From NCBI GenBank assembly GCA_902806595.1, contig CADCXC010000009.1, forward strand, positions 2,356,001-2,420,000: a stretch of 64,000 nucleotides of DNA, written 5' to 3'. The notes beneath the pieces were generated by a model. The model searched no databases. It saw only the letters and a list, made by a program, of their open reading frames with translations, and was not told where the DNA came from. Numbering within the stretch: position 1 is the stretch's first letter; each line of letters starts with the position of its first letter. The stretch is from Pyrenopolyporus hunteri. Lineage: Eukaryota; Ascomycota; Sordariomycetes; Xylariales; Hypoxylaceae. Position numbers and translations under genes: made by a program. Of the stretch, positions 12,521 through 25,753 are shown piece after piece.

Positions 12521-15500
12521 AATATGAGAGATTTCGGAGACATGGGGCGTGGGGACATGGGACGGTGTACGGCGTTACAAGAGAACATGGCAAGCGCATG
12601 TGTTGCATGGGCTGAGAAGTTATTAATATTATTACCTTTATTGCTACAAATGCCCGTTTACGTATGGTACCTAGGTATCTAGGTACCTACCTACATGTAC
12701 ACGAAGACGTACACGAAGTCGATGTATAGACGTAGGTACGTACCGGATACAAGGTACAATACAGTACAATAGGTACAATACATGGTACCGTTGCCGGTGT
12801 GGTAGGGTAGATGGATACGCAGATGGATCTCATTGAGGAATTGTGGGTCTTATGGGGCCGTTCCTTCGCATGGCCTGGCAGTCCACCACAGCCGTCGAAA
12901 TCTACCTCTACTTTAGTTTCTAGTGGAGAAGGTTGACAGGAACCAGGTATGGCGGCTGCAAGATGCCGAAAGTGCATGTACACTGGGAGTACGGCACAAT
13001 CCCTGCGGCTACACCTGAAACTTGGCTGTCGGCGTGTATATTAGGTATGGCTGTAGGTATCTCGACACATTGGATCTATATAGGTACGTTCCCTTGTAGT
13101 ATGTATGTAGTGTAGGTTTTTAACGTTCTTGGGCAGTCCGTCATGTGTCTCGTTTATGTAAATCGGTTGGCCCTATTATTTCCACGTTATTGCCACTATC
13201 AATCGCGATTATCGCTTATCCCGTAACTTATAGGTCATTTAGTACGTTACGGAATGGCCCCTCAGATCAACCCTAATATTCATCTGAGAATCGTAAAATT
13301 AAGAATGTACCTACTTATATATTGAACGAGGCAGCATCTAGGTCGTAGTGATTGCGGAGCACGCTATGAAAATGAGACCACTTTTTGCCCTACGAGGCTT
13401 TCATCGTCTAGCTGGGTGAACATTTTCCTAAGAAACCACGTTAGGTGCCAATATCGACAGCCTTGAAAAAAGAAGGAAAAGAAGCGGATTGCTAGGCTCT
13501 GCGACAATGTCTTAGCGGGACGGTTTTAAATTTTAGGTACTGAAATATCATATTCTTCAAGCAATAGCGTTGATGAAAAAAAGAAAAAAAGAAGAAGTTC
13601 AACTCTTGCCAGAGTTGATGTCATAATATGAACGTCTAATGATGCGATTCCGTGGTGTATAGAAGAGTTAAGATCCAGATCAGATCAGATAAATCGTAGA
13701 TTGGGACGGCGCTTAATGGTGCGGAAACGTAGAAAGAGGTACATCTTATGTTGGATGCCGGTTGGACGCGAGTTCGATGCGAGTTGGCGCCGTAACTTGC
13801 CTTGTCCGCTAAATCTTGCCCTTTTTCTCTTCCGGGTGCCTTAAAAAATGAGGTACGCAGGTACTTACCGATATGCAACCGTTTGGGTTTGATAGGATCG
13901 GAAAATACATAGAATACGTACTTCCCTTAGGGTATGGGTGGTACAATACCTACCTACACACATACGGTACATGTATGCTATTACGTAGTGTAAAAGTAAA
14001 AGTGAAAGAGCAAGTGCGATGCTTAACTGGAATATACCTACCTACCTAGGTATACATCTATACATTAAATATGCAAGTACCCGCCTCGTCCAACAAATAT
14101 TCCGCTCGATTTATCTGTCAATTCCAAACTTCGGGCCTCTTTTCCATCCTCCTGATCGTGGCTTTCCTTACCGATCCAACAGCGCTATCCATATCCCATC
14201 CATACCTAGGTAGGTGTACCTATTCTAAGAATACACCTACACGCTCGTATCTGGCTCGTATCTGGCACCGCAACGACACACATGTTCAACTCAGATTCTC
14301 CAGCCCGATCCTTTACTTCCCGAACTAATCAACTGCCTTGCCCTGCCTTACCCTGCCTTACCAACGGTAGGTCGGTAGGTAAACTACCTACATAAAACTA
14401 ATACTACATATGTATATAACCAGCGTTGGATCGGTCATCAACCGTTAGTGTCATCAGCAAAGAAGCCCACGTCATCTAGTGTATATACATACAGGACGGG
14501 TACTATTTCTGGTCGACTCTGGCCATCCAACCAATCCAAGATCGCCAATTCATCCCGGGGTTTTGGTCAGATTTGGAGAACCATGTGGACAAAATGGTTC
14601 GACTGCGGCTAGCGTGCAATCAATCGATCAGGACTCGTCCTCGGCTAGATTGCCTACGCCCCCCCATGCTCCTAAACTTTTTCCTTTTGTCTCGGAGATC
14701 TCGCATTCAGATTGGCTTGTTTCGACAGATTAGCGACCGATACGTCGAGAAGTGACTTGGCTACTTTGAACCGTCCGGCTGGAATTCGCAACCGTTTTTG
14801 AATCACGTATACTCGGACGGTTATCTATGACACATGTATCTGAAAAGGCTTTGCCGGACTACTCTAAGCCCATCTTTGAGTGCCTCGACATGGCATAGCA
14901 CAGCGTGAAGTGTTGGACTCATTCGAGAAATTGCGCCAAGTCCCGAATGGAAAGGGGGGGTGGGAAGGGGGAGCCCATCTCTTTTCTCTTCCTCGGAGTT
15001 GGTCCTACATCGAAATATTATCAAGGAACTCAAGACGTGTCAGCGGATTCTGACTTGACCTCAGGAGTTCCTTTTTTTTTTTTTTACTCATTCTCTCCTT
15101 ATGGCGCGCTTCAACACACCACTTCCGGGCGCAAGCATCGTGCGAAGTATGCAGAGTAGGTGTAACAATAGCAAGTCGCCTCATCGTTCTGCGTTATTTG
15201 CCGGTGTCGCACCCAACTGCGTATATACTTTCTGATGGGCCCTCATCTATATGCCACCTTGACCGCTTTACTTCGTGTATGACGCTTATGCAGGCAAATC
15301 ACACTCGCGTGTACATCCATACTAGTACCTAACTTATCTTCAAGCTCTTCAAGCAGGCCGGGGTCACCAGAGGACTGGCAGGGCTATATCAATTGATTCT
15401 TGAAAGAAAAAAAAAACTGCCGAACTTACGGACAGGCACGGTTATTTCCTTATGGAGACATCTACATGCCTACACGTCCCAGGAAGGAGACCTAAGCCTC

Positions 15501-18500
15501 ACAAGGTGAAGATTCCAACTCTTCTTAGCCCTGTCCGTCCGTATAGGATTATGCCCCCAGGCTGAGCGAAATATGGAGACAAATACGACTCACGCGTAGT
15601 AGCATCCTCGTGCATCTCGGATGTCTTCCCCTGAGCGAGTTTGCATAATTCACAAACTCCTTCGCCGACTAGGTACAAGGGTATGAAGCCCAGATCGGTA
15701 TGCAGATTATTTTCGATGTTCCCGAGATGCCATGCGCCTTTAGCCCCGATGAGTTATTGCGATAGGACCTGGTTGACCTCGCCGTTCTACAGAGCTTGTC
15801 CGTGTGAGCCAAACGAAACGGTAGTCTCCTGAGAATCAGCCGGCCGGTTACTGTACGGTACGTGTAGCGGTAACGCTGTGGGAACTTTTGCCTCGTCGCC
15901 TCGGCGTCTTGTCAGTGCGAGCGGGTGACATTGGATTCAATAACACGAGGTCAGAACGCAGTTCAAGAAGCACAGGGCATGAGTTTACGACTTCGTGTAA
16001 CTTAGTAAGTCAACCCTCCCACCAGAGATGGGGCTGCATATGTAACAAGTTATAAATATCATGCTAAAAAGGCTGACACGATCTAGAGGCTATCTATCGG
16101 GTATCTACGAAAAAGAAAAAGAACAATTCAAGATCGATAAATCGAGACCAGATTTGTGACCGGCAACAAGGAACACCCCTCTCGGGACACGCGTTTGTCC
16201 AACCCCTTTCCGCCTAAAAAAAGAAATCCTCGATGTCATTCTGCTAAATCGACATGTTCTTTTGATGTCAGCACGCTATCACATGCGTCCGCTATCATCT
16301 ATTTATTTATTTTTTAATATATATCTACCACCTACATGTCCATCTAGTATCGATTGAGGGCCCATTCTAGTCCGTATATCCATACGAAGTTGTACGATCA
16401 CGAATCGGGGACGCCGTGCGGTCCGCCAGACGCTAAGCTCGGGATTCTAGGAACGCAGGTCTAAGTACGCAGGTCTAACGATGTATTCATGCATTGGTCT
16501 TGCCAAAAGTTCCTGTGGTTAGGGCCACAAGTCGCACGTGGATGTCGCCAAGTAGGCTAGGATCGCCAGTTCAAGCACCTTACCCATTTTTGACAGCCAG
16601 CCAAGGGCAAGCCTCGCGAGACGGAGCATATTCTCATCGCGCTCTGCTGCCTCCACCCAGGGAAAACGCTAGAAGCCCGCCAGCGCGAACGCTCGGTCCT
16701 ACGCGTTCGGGGGACTATTTAGTATTTCCTCCATGCTGAAGAAACCCACCAGCCCGGCTTTTCTCATTGGCGGAATGAAGTCCTACGGCCGCGAATATAT
16801 AATCCCGACTTGGGATGTACGTATATACACTAACGAGAAACTACTAATAATATATCGTCGGCCCACCCGCTGAGGGCTACAAACGTAGATAAGGACGGTG
16901 AGGGAAAAGGCTGTCCTCGGTGGCTTTGCACTTCGGTTAACTCAGGGTCTGAAGCGTGTTGGTGTAGCGATCTGAACGGTTTGTTCCCGCGAGACGGTTG
17001 CGGGTATGTCGGCGAACCATCCGTTCTACATACATACCACCTACATACATACATACACACGTACATGCGCAGATAGGAACAGCGAGCGCAATGCTGCGTT
17101 GGACCTTCGAAATGACAGCTGGGGCCAATAATATAAGTGGCCCATTAACTTTGTCGGGATTTGCTCTGCTAATCTCGGTGGCGTTCGGGATCTGCTCTGC
17201 TATGTACAGAGTAGGCAAAAGGGCAATAGTGTCGACCGGGATCACTGCTCAGGTAAGTGGGAGACGATACGATGCATGTATGTACAGATCCCTCGACACT
17301 TCGTTCGCTATGACACTGCTTGATTCATTCTTCAGCGAAGACCCACGAGCGGAGGGGCCCTGGTCAACGTTAGAAAATCTAGAAAGAAAAACAGAAGATG
17401 CCCCAGACTGCCGGGTTTACATCCGATTCAGGAATCCGAAACCCCTGGAGTTCCCCTCCCGAATCGGTGCGATCGTCATATCCAATAGGCCATTGTCGCT
17501 GTTCGGTTAGGAATAACAATAGAGATGCCTAAGCTAGATCCTACCGCCCAAGGAAAAGGACGGAGCACGGGGGGAAGAAAAAGAGAAAGCTACACCATTC
17601 ACCAACGAGTATTTACACACATAGTCGCAAAAGCTCATATCTAGGCCATCTCACGAAACCCATTCTTAATCTAGTTAATCTTGCACCTGTCCTTTCTGCT
17701 ACACCCACGTCGAACTTACCCTAGGACATTGTATCAAATGCGTGGGCAATGTGCCTCCCCTTTTATTAATTCAAGGATGCCTTCCCTTGGAGAGGAAGGG
17801 GATGAATGACTCAAGCCCAAGATATAATATGTGAGGCTATGATTCATGCTTCCGCTTATATCTGCCAATAGCATCACCCTATCGGGTATAATGTGCAAAG
17901 AGTGTACATGTCGGAGCTTCCAGCAAACTCCGACAACGTGAGCTCAGGAAAAGAGCCTCACTCGCGAAATTCCCTTATCCAAGACCGGCTGTCAAACTCG
18001 CAGATAATGCTGCGCTACGTCGGAAACCCGTTGGACTTGTTTGCTATGGGCCACGAGGCGTTCCAATGTCCGCGAGCTCAGTTGGACAGGTTCTTTTTTT
18101 TTTTCAGGGTGGGTGAGGCAAGAATCCAGCGTTCTTACGTCGCACCCGGGAACCCATGATAGGATAACTTAACTTCCGCGCTCCCCCGATTCACTAACAT
18201 TGGTTGCGAGAGTGGTACGGGTGCATAGAAGGTTCTGAAAGAACTGGGTGCCTAACGTCAGCCATCGACCCAAGAGAACGGCGTAATCTGGATCCAGAAG
18301 TGGCCTAGATATGCAGACCACCAGATCTATCTTGCCCTCGTAGAAGCATTTGTTCCCTTATTTTCTTCGCCTGTTCCCCCTTCCGCGACTTTGGTACCGA
18401 CCGGGGATTTCCGTTTTTTTCCCAGCCATCCATCTTGGCTTGCTACTGGATTCGTTGGCGTTTCACTTCGCCATGCCCCGCGACGCTCTCTCCCACGGGG

Positions 18501-20403
18501 TGTGGTTTCATTACTATGCACGAGAAAGCCGAGGTTCCTCTTGCGACGGCGGCCCACTGTCCAAAACGGTGCTTGATAACATGCCATCGCCGCCAAGTAT
18601 CGTGAAAACAGGCGACCTCGCCCTTTTTTCACAGCCGACAGACTATTTAAATGAGTCGGAGCACGCTCCGTACCAACCAGCTTTCTTTTTTTTTCCTTCT
18701 ACGAAATTTCCCAACATTATACGATAGCAATTCGCCGGTCGGTACCATCGTCGTTGCGTGATCGGCTCGATACATCTCAGCGTCCACGGGGAGGTTGAAA
18801 ATCGCTCACTAAGGATTATTATACCCATCACGGATCCTCTTTGTGCGAGTCGAAACTCGCCGGCGCATGACACCCTGGTTACTAATTTCTTATTCGACGG
18901 TGAAAAAGCGCCTTCTCCTAGTCAAGACCTTCTCCGCCTAAGCATTCCGGTCACTCTCGTATCATCATCTAAGCTATCTCTTGGTGGCACCATTTCCGGA
19001 TATCTACGGCGCTCATATATTGTATTAACAAAAAGTATTAACAAAAAAAAAGAAAGGCTCTAAACTTTTACAGCGCGATTCGACGTTGCAAATCTCGTAT
19101 CTCTCCAACGTCGGGCACCTCTAATTGACTACGTAGATTAGGCTGAACGGAGCTCGACTCTTTTGGGATCTGGATCTCTGACCGCGGGCCAATGGCACTC
19201 GATGAGTATGATCGTCTGATCTGTTTATAAGAGATCTAGCGTGGGGCGTTTCCCGTTTCCTCTGCAGCTTGCTACGTCCTTCTTATCTCATATAGTACAA
19301 TGCGTTGTCGCGGCAGCGGCCGAAATAGGCAATCACATATCCGACTTGGGTCTATTTCATAACTCGGCCAGATCTGGAAGTTGCTTCGGCTCTGTCCGGG
19401 GCAAGGCGTTGCTGAATAAAGGGGGAAGATCGATGCAGCCGACTCCGCGACACACAATAAGCGGGAGAACACCCCCCATGTACTGTATATCTGCCGTAGA
19501 TACTTATGTATCTATGATGATATCCGTCATGGTGTATGGATTAGATTACTTCAGGTATCTATGGGGATTATACTGGTTCCCGCATCAGTATTCCCCGTCG
19601 GCGGTGGACCTCCACGTCCCATCTACAGTAACTCTTCTTCATAAGCCGATCGATCCCCTTTCCTCACGAGCGGGTCATTCCTCAGATGCATATATACGAT
19701 GTAATGATGCTGATGATGCTGATGCTACAGCTGCTGGCTCGCACGTCGGCGACGTTGCCGGCACAGAGAAGCGCTTCCGGCCTCGGGCGTCCCGTTGCCG
19801 CTATATGTCTGTTACATGCGCTCAGAAGCGACCAGCCGGCGTACCCTGGCCTTCCCCTCGGATGACTGAACCAGGCCAATACCAATACATATATAGTCTC
19901 TTATGCAGTACGGTCTTCTCTTATGATATCCGTCCATAGGCGAGCCTCGACGGCTGCGTATGTGCATGTCGTCGTATTTATGCACATAGCTACATGCATA
20001 TATATACATTTAGGTACCTAGTAAAACTACACATGCATACATACAGCGCTTCTCGCTACGGCGTATGTCCTGCCTCATCCTATCATGCCCCACCGTATTC
20101 TATAGCTATATGGATTTACCGGATAACAGCGAAGCACTACGACCCTGGAGACCCGGGTGTATTTTATGACATGTCACCTCTCTTCGCAAGGGGGGGGGAG
20201 GGCAAGCGCACATTTTATACGGTTCCGCAAGTGGACACCATTTTTGTTTCCGTGGCCCAGGATCATTGGATCCTCGCTCGCGCGACTCATGAGGATGTTC
20301 CATTGGTCCGTATTGTGTCAAGTGAAGGAGGGCATGTACATACCTATGATTGTGCCATACCGCAACCGTAGCGCGTAGGCAATCGAAGTGGGTCGGACGT
20401 ATC

Positions 20404-20459
20404 GCGAGTTTGGCGAGTTTGACGAGTTTGAGGGTTTGAGAGTTTGAGAGTTTGAGAGA
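20404..20459. repeat. Degenerate 8-10 bp tandem repeat (GAGTTTG core)
   Basis: Six successive units carry the core GTTTG followed by GC, AC, AG or GAG. The first three have a period of about 10 bp and the last three a period of about 8 bp. It lies inside a 215-residue minus-strand open frame, whose Leu/Lys-rich middle (repeated SNSQTLK-like segments) is just this repeat read through. Confidence 0.8.
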
Positions 20460-21334
20460 CGTGAGACTTGCCTCCCCTGCGCCCTGCGCGAGAGAGGCGA
20501 AAGCCCTACGTAACCCCCCAAGGCACAAGGGGCGATAATGCATTATACTATACGCACATCCTACGACGGTGACGGTAGGCAGAAGCCGGCCGGCAAAGGC
20601 CAGAGGTGGGTAATAATAAGTCGTAGCGTACCTATATAGCGTAGGGCAACCAGGTTTGTCATCTTGCTCCGATAGGGGGTGGGAATCCAATCTTTCGAAA
20701 AGCTTCGCCAAGGAAAAACCTCGAGCAAAAGCCCATGAATCTGGGAATGTCACATGAGCTTTCCTTACCTAACGCGATGGAACCTCTCCCAATGCGACGC
20801 TCGGGAAACTGAGGATACTACGCTGTGGCTTGGTCCCGGCGATCAGTGGGAGGTCCACCCATACCCACCGCATGCTTATCACGGCGAGGGGAGGGGGAAA
20901 ACGGAGCGTCCCTATTGGCGCAGCAAACTCCGGCGAAAGGATTGGTGACGAGCGAACCATCCACGGCGACTGGGTCCTGGAATGAAATGCTGGGATATAA
21001 GATCGGGACCTTTTTTCTCCCTGCTGCTTCCTACGAGATGGATGCATTGCAGGATCTGACTTTCTCTGACCTAGTACTCCATACATCTTCTTCGCCTCGC
21101 CCGGGGTTCAAGATGCTAGCACTCCTCCTACATACATACATATATACATACCTACCTACATACCTAGGTACACCGCACATACAGTACGATCCGTCCAGGC
21201 GAAACTGGTCGGTCTGACCAATGAGTCCCTCCCTAGCTCATAGAACCTATCAAGCAAAACGTATTCTTCTAGATGATACCTTACTTAGGTAGGTTAGATA
21301 GCTTTTGCTTGCGGGTCCTACGCTGGATACGCAT

Positions 21335-21380
21335 ACATGCTACATGCTACATGCTACATGCTACATGCTACATGCTACAT
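21335..21380. repeat. Six copies of a 7-bp tandem repeat ACATGCT
   Basis: Six perfect ACATGCT units from 21335 to 21376, plus a partial unit (ACAT). Each unit overlaps an ACATGT-like or GCATGT-like 6-mer. It is non-coding. Confidence 0.92.
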
Positions 21381-22420
21381 ACGCTACTATATATCCCCGG
21401 AGGAGGAGCTGACTTCTGACGTTGTGCCCCCGTCGCCGAGGGGACTCTGTCGTCACAAGCCCATAGGTCTCTTTGTTACTTGTCACTTCATGTTCCCACG
21501 AAACGAGAGGTTTGAGAGCGGACAGCAATGAGTTGTCAACTCGAATGTCTAGGACTCCTGCAAATCACTTCTACCCATTATGTCGAGGAACTATATGTGG
21601 TACGAGGACCTCTTATTAGAGATAGGTGCTACCACACCCTATCTCGACCATTCCGTATATCGGGATGTACGGTTCTACTTAGTCAAATTGGAACGCTTTT
21701 GTATCCTTGGGACTGCGCTAGAAAGTGATCGCCGATAATGTCCTTACCACCCCCCCCCCCTCCCCGACTCGCGAGTAGGTATCATATCGTAGCCCTTTTC
21801 GACTCAAGTCCTGACTCCTACCATACGTACAACCCCAGCCCCGGCGGCCGTTTGTATCAATACTCTTGGCGTACGCCGTAAACCAGGCCGCCGCCCGCTA
21901 CCCCTTTTGCTAGGCTGTCCTCGTAATCGAAGAGAGACGAGCTTTTGATATGCGCTATTGTTCAAGCTCTTATACGTAATTCATGCTCCTAGTCCCCCAC
22001 GGCAGGCAAGTCCAGGCAGACAGATCACGATCTTATGCGTCGACATGGCCATGCCCGGCTCTACTAAGCCGATTGTCCTCAAACTCGTGCTACACGACCA
22101 CCTATGTAATGTATTCATGTAAGATGCTGACAACTGCTTGTCTCGAGCACCCTCGTTTCAGCCTTATTATCGAGACCTCCCTTTCGTTCGACACCCAATG
22201 GAATCCTCCCGAGTAATTCTCCATGTTGCTGACCTGCCTTCTTTAGTCGAAGGACTTCACCGTGTGCCCAAGAAAGCTTAACCTCGATACTTTTATGTTC
22301 CCTAAGTACACCTGAGCGCGGATCATCCCGCGTAGGAGAACCAAGATACATATCTGTATATCTAAGCAATATGCATGTACGGGTACCGCATGACACGGCG
22401 ACCTCGCTATTCTCGCGAAT

Positions 22421-22443
22421 ACACACACGCACACACACACACA
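22421..22443. repeat. CA microsatellite
   Basis: An ACAC run with one G interruption. It is a simple repeat in non-coding DNA. Confidence 0.9.
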
Positions 22444-23654
22444 GTACACATACCCGCGCTTCCGTACTAAGTAGCCTATAATCTAATACTAGCACGTATG
22501 TAGATCAGCTTTCGAGCTGCTGATCCCATTACCTACGAATTGCCTACTCGCTACGTAATCGTATCGAAGCTACAGCAATTCTTTTCTCATTCGCCTCGAG
22601 TACGAAAGGATAGGGATGAGCTTTTAGCAGGACTGCAGTCAGCCACGAGACGATCGACTAACAACTCCGCAGGCTCCCCAGGTGCTGTGCCGTCTTATAC
22701 ACGATAAGGTGGTAACGGGAAGTTACATCGGCTCGTCTGCCTACCCAGGTACCTACAGGCTCATAAGCGATACGACGGCTAACGCTGTTATCTGCGGCTT
22801 GGTGGCGTCGAAAGAGGCAGGCTGACCGTTATTACGATTATCGTAACCCGTTATTATAAAACAAAAAAAATGAGATCTGTCGTTTCATTTAACTTTTTTT
22901 TTTTTTATTTTTATTTTTATTCTTGTTTATTAGGTTCTTTTCGGCCTGAGCAACTTGACCCGATCTCTAGAATTCTCCATGCAATCTTGCAGGAGGGGTA
23001 CGCCCTTTTCTTGATCTTATTGCTTCCCCCCCTTTTCCTTCCCCCCTCCCTGTCCTCCCTCTTTTTTTCTATTGTCCCTCTTATTGTAATTTTTATTTTA
23101 TTTTTCTTTCTCTTCGCCGAGTTGCGCTGACCAATCCCGATCGTCCACATGCACCCACCATAAGCGGATAATGCATCGTTCCCGGGTGGTCGCATGGCCG
23201 CTGCCCGATCTCGAATGACCGGGATCTGACCTGGCTTGGCCCTCTGGTTGGAGGGATCCTACTCTGCCATTAGAGATAAGATAATGACGCGGTGCTGTGT
23301 TCGCAATCTCTTGCGCCAGCTGCTGCAACTTGTTGCCGCGATGATTCCGTCTATCCTTCGGGGGGTACATGAAGTTGTGTGTGGCGACGAAAGTTGCGCC
23401 GTATATCCGTGTCGGATCGTTCTGGGCCCTTCTCGGATATCTCGACTTATCTTTCTTCATATGTCCTTCTGCATACGCCCAGCCGTGCCCTGTGTCGTTG
23501 GTAATCTAGCCGCCGAGCCAATGTCCCCCTTCCACCGGTCAGAAAATCTGAGGAATAAAATAAAAAAAAGGCGCTCCTTGTATCTGATATGTGACAGGTC
23601 TCTTGGGTGGCTTCGGGTGGCAGCTGAAAGAGCGTCGGGCCTCATTTTTCTCAC

Positions 23655-24165
23655 CAAGCACAAATAGTCGTGGGTAGCGAAGAGGACGAAGCCACCGCTG
23701 GATGACGTAGCAATGGGAATGCCATTCCTATGCGCGCGTCAGCTCATGCGCAATCTAGAAAGTACCACCTGGCTTTGCCCATGATTATCCATTGCGCGGT
23801 ATGTAAGTTGTAGGTGACATCATGCAAGATACGGGCTGCCCTTGGCGCACTTAGATTCGGCACTTTGATGTTGCCTCGCTGGAACATTGCCAGACGGATA
23901 GCGCGAGCAAAGTCTGGGAAGTCCAGCTGATCGAAAGCGCTTCAGATTGATTGCTTAGCTGCAACGTCTCGCTGTGGCGCCGTCGGCCACCGTGGCTGCG
24001 CGTCTTCCTTCCCCCCAGGTCTTACTCATCCACTGCTACGTCGTCTCGTCTTCCTTTGCGTAATCCAAGGAGGACTTCAAGGTTCTCTTCCATGCGGTGA
24101 CCATACTGTTAGTAGTCATCGAAAGAAGAAGTTCGTTCCTTCGTCTCACCTGAGTAGTAAGACAT
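23655..24165 (-). pseudogene. Coding-like spliced segments, unrecognised; possibly decayed gene
   Basis: I do not recognise this gene. Three minus-strand segments read as natural protein and can be joined in phase: 24093-24026 (MEENLEVLLGLRKGRRDDVA...), 23939-23769 (57 codons, including FDQLDFPDFARAIRLAMFQR and NLSAPRAARILHDVTYNLHT) and 23727-23655 (NGIPIATSSSGGFVLFATHD). The intron between the first two starts GTAAGA and ends AAG after a CTAAG-type branch. The second intron would be only 41 nt (GTGGTA...CATAG), which is short. Upstream, an open frame from an ATG at 24165 runs in the same frame into the first segment but is broken by a TAA at 24109-24111. CAA to TAA would explain that stop. 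No reliable 3' end was found beyond 23655. It could be a live small gene starting at 24093 or a remnant. Confidence 0.38.
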
Positions 24166-25669
24166 TAGAAGAGAATTGACAAGATTTAGTCAGTCGCAAG
24201 AGCGAAGCCGTTATCCGATCGACAGTTGAATAGGGGTAGGCGGCTTGGCTGTTCCGATGCTGTCCTACCTTGCTGTCAAGGACTGAGGTTCAATCCGAAA
24301 CAAACACCTCAACCGAATGAAGGCATCGTTAAGGCGGATGGATCCTCTTATCAATGGTCCATCATTGGGTTCGCGCTTGTAGCACGCGGCGTTGGTCTGA
24401 GTGCGCCTAGTTTCGGTTTCGAGGGGATTTCCCTGACGAAGGAGCAACGAATTAGATCTAGAAATTGTATACAATGTGACCTCTACTTCTAGAAACGTCT
24501 GCGTCCCAATACATGTGCCAGCGTCAAGCATAGCTACGCTATCGAGAACGCCTAAGCCCATATCGTCCGAATCTCAGATACATGGTCGCAATGCGTAATG
24601 ACTAGTCAGGGGCGTGATGAACCGTAGCATCGGGACTAAGGAGTATACGGTTAATATCAAGTTTATAATTATGATCATCACGTATGAGTTACTCCAGAAA
24701 CGATATGACCCGATAGCCTAACCCGGTAGCTTAATCCGCTTCGAGTAGATGGCTTGGTCGTGACTTGTCGGGTTCAAGACAACCAAAGCTAGTGACCCTA
24801 CCTACCGGCGGGTTGCACCACCCATATTCATATCGGTGCTACGGGAAGTGTATCGAAGGGTAACACATGAACATACCAAGGTTGATTCGACATCCTTTTC
24901 CCCTAGTGATCACTTAAAGCTAATGTTTAATCGAACTCGGTGAGACATATAAGGTCTAGGTTGGGTGATAGGCGCATACTAAGGGACTCTTCACAACACT
25001 ATTTTCATGGCTAGCGACGCACACCTTTGGCAACTAGTGGACGGGCAATGGTAGAACAGACCGGCTGTTAGGCAGGCGAACTTCCCAAAGTATCACGCAC
25101 TAAAGTTTCCCTAATTAATCTCATGACTCTATAGTATTACTATTGCTAGCGGTGAGAAAGCTTTTGAGATACGAAAACAAACTTAACATTGTCGGTGGTA
25201 GATTTCTATATACAATATTATATTGATGCCCAACAACCATTCGAAGGCGAGTAGGTGTAGACTATCATTCTCGCTTTCAACACAAGTAATCTCGAAATCT
25301 ATGAGTTTCGAGTTTCTCCGAATAGGAGAGAGTATACAGTTGCATCATACTCTGCCAGCCTAACTCTACCAACCTCGCGATTGTAACTACGTCGAATACA
25401 CCGATGTATTCCTTTGTTCCAATGCGCCATCCGCGCTTCATATCCCTATATACCGGACAGGAAGGTCGCATACCGCCACCATCCACGACTCATTTCTTAG
25501 ATTGATATAGAATGATTTTTTTAGGTATAGAGGTTATAGTCAATAGGAAGAAAGTCTCCGTTGGTGGGAGGCCGACCATTGCCTACTTACCTAGTCATGC
25601 TAGTAAAAAGGGAATTGCCACTTGTTCCACAACAAATATGAGGCATATTATAAAAAAGAAAAGATCGCC
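24166..25669. other. Intergenic, nothing recognised
   Basis: No gene, repeat or RNA that I can support. A 69-residue minus-strand frame at 25277-25486 has a protein-like composition in places but no motif, no splice partner and no family resemblance. Confidence 0.5.
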
Positions 25670-25675
25670 AAAAAA
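25670..25675 (-). terminator. Pol III terminator of tRNA-Asn
   Basis: Six A on the plus strand (six T in the tRNA sense) begin 4 nt past the discriminator base of the tRNA. That is the position and form of an RNA polymerase III terminator. Confidence 0.85.
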
Positions 25676-25679
25676 TTGA

Positions 25680-25753
25680 CTCCCCCGGAAAGGCTCGAAC
25701 TTTCAACCTCCTGATTAACAGTCAGACGCGCTAGCCAATTGCGCCACGGAGGA
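25680..25753 (-). tRNA. tRNA-Asn (anticodon GUU)
   Basis: A 74-nt cloverleaf can be folded by eye on the minus strand. The acceptor stem TCCTCCG/CGGGGGA has one T-G pair, with discriminator G. The D stem is GCGC/GCGC with loop AATTGGCTA. The anticodon stem TCTGA/TCAGG carries loop CTGTTAA, with GTT as anticodon. The T arm is GAAAG-TTCGAGC-CTTTC. There is no intron and no encoded CCA, as expected for a nuclear eukaryotic tRNA. B-box GTTCGAGCC is present. Confidence 0.97.

Larger units (their letters stand above)
9510..23654. other. About 14 kb gene-free region upstream of nsdD
   Basis: No convincing gene. The longest open frames (170 residues at 16998-17510, 232 at 19241-19939, 215 on minus at 20106-20753) have low-complexity or erratic sequence, no domains and no splice support. 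The DNA is not AT-rich and shows no transposon ends. It contains microsatellites (AAT at about 12499-12520, CA at 12111-12131 and 22421-22443), several TACCTAGGTA palindromes (12666-12690, 14043-14052, 14203-14216, 21163-21172) and the tandem repeats listed separately. By position it is the promoter and regulatory region of nsdD; that role is inferred. Confidence 0.6.

Noticed and set aside
16998..17510. 170-residue plus-strand open frame
   Set aside because: No domain, no convincing start context, opens through simple CATA repeats, and overlaps similar-sized frames on the other strand.
19241..19939. 232-residue plus-strand open frame
   Set aside because: Long but of erratic composition with no motif, signal or splice support; the DADDADAT part comes from a GATGCT microsatellite.
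20106..20753. 215-residue minus-strand open frame
   Set aside because: Its middle is a read-through of the 8-10 bp tandem repeat at 20404-20459; the rest has no family resemblance.
20404..21380. CRISPR-like array
   Set aside because: Tandem repeats have no spacers, and the genome is eukaryotic.
24121..24165. 44-nt intron (GTGAGA...CTAACAG) near 24107-24150
   Set aside because: It would remove the TAA but breaks the frame, and the branch A would lie only about 4 nt from the AG. The in-frame stop reading is simpler.
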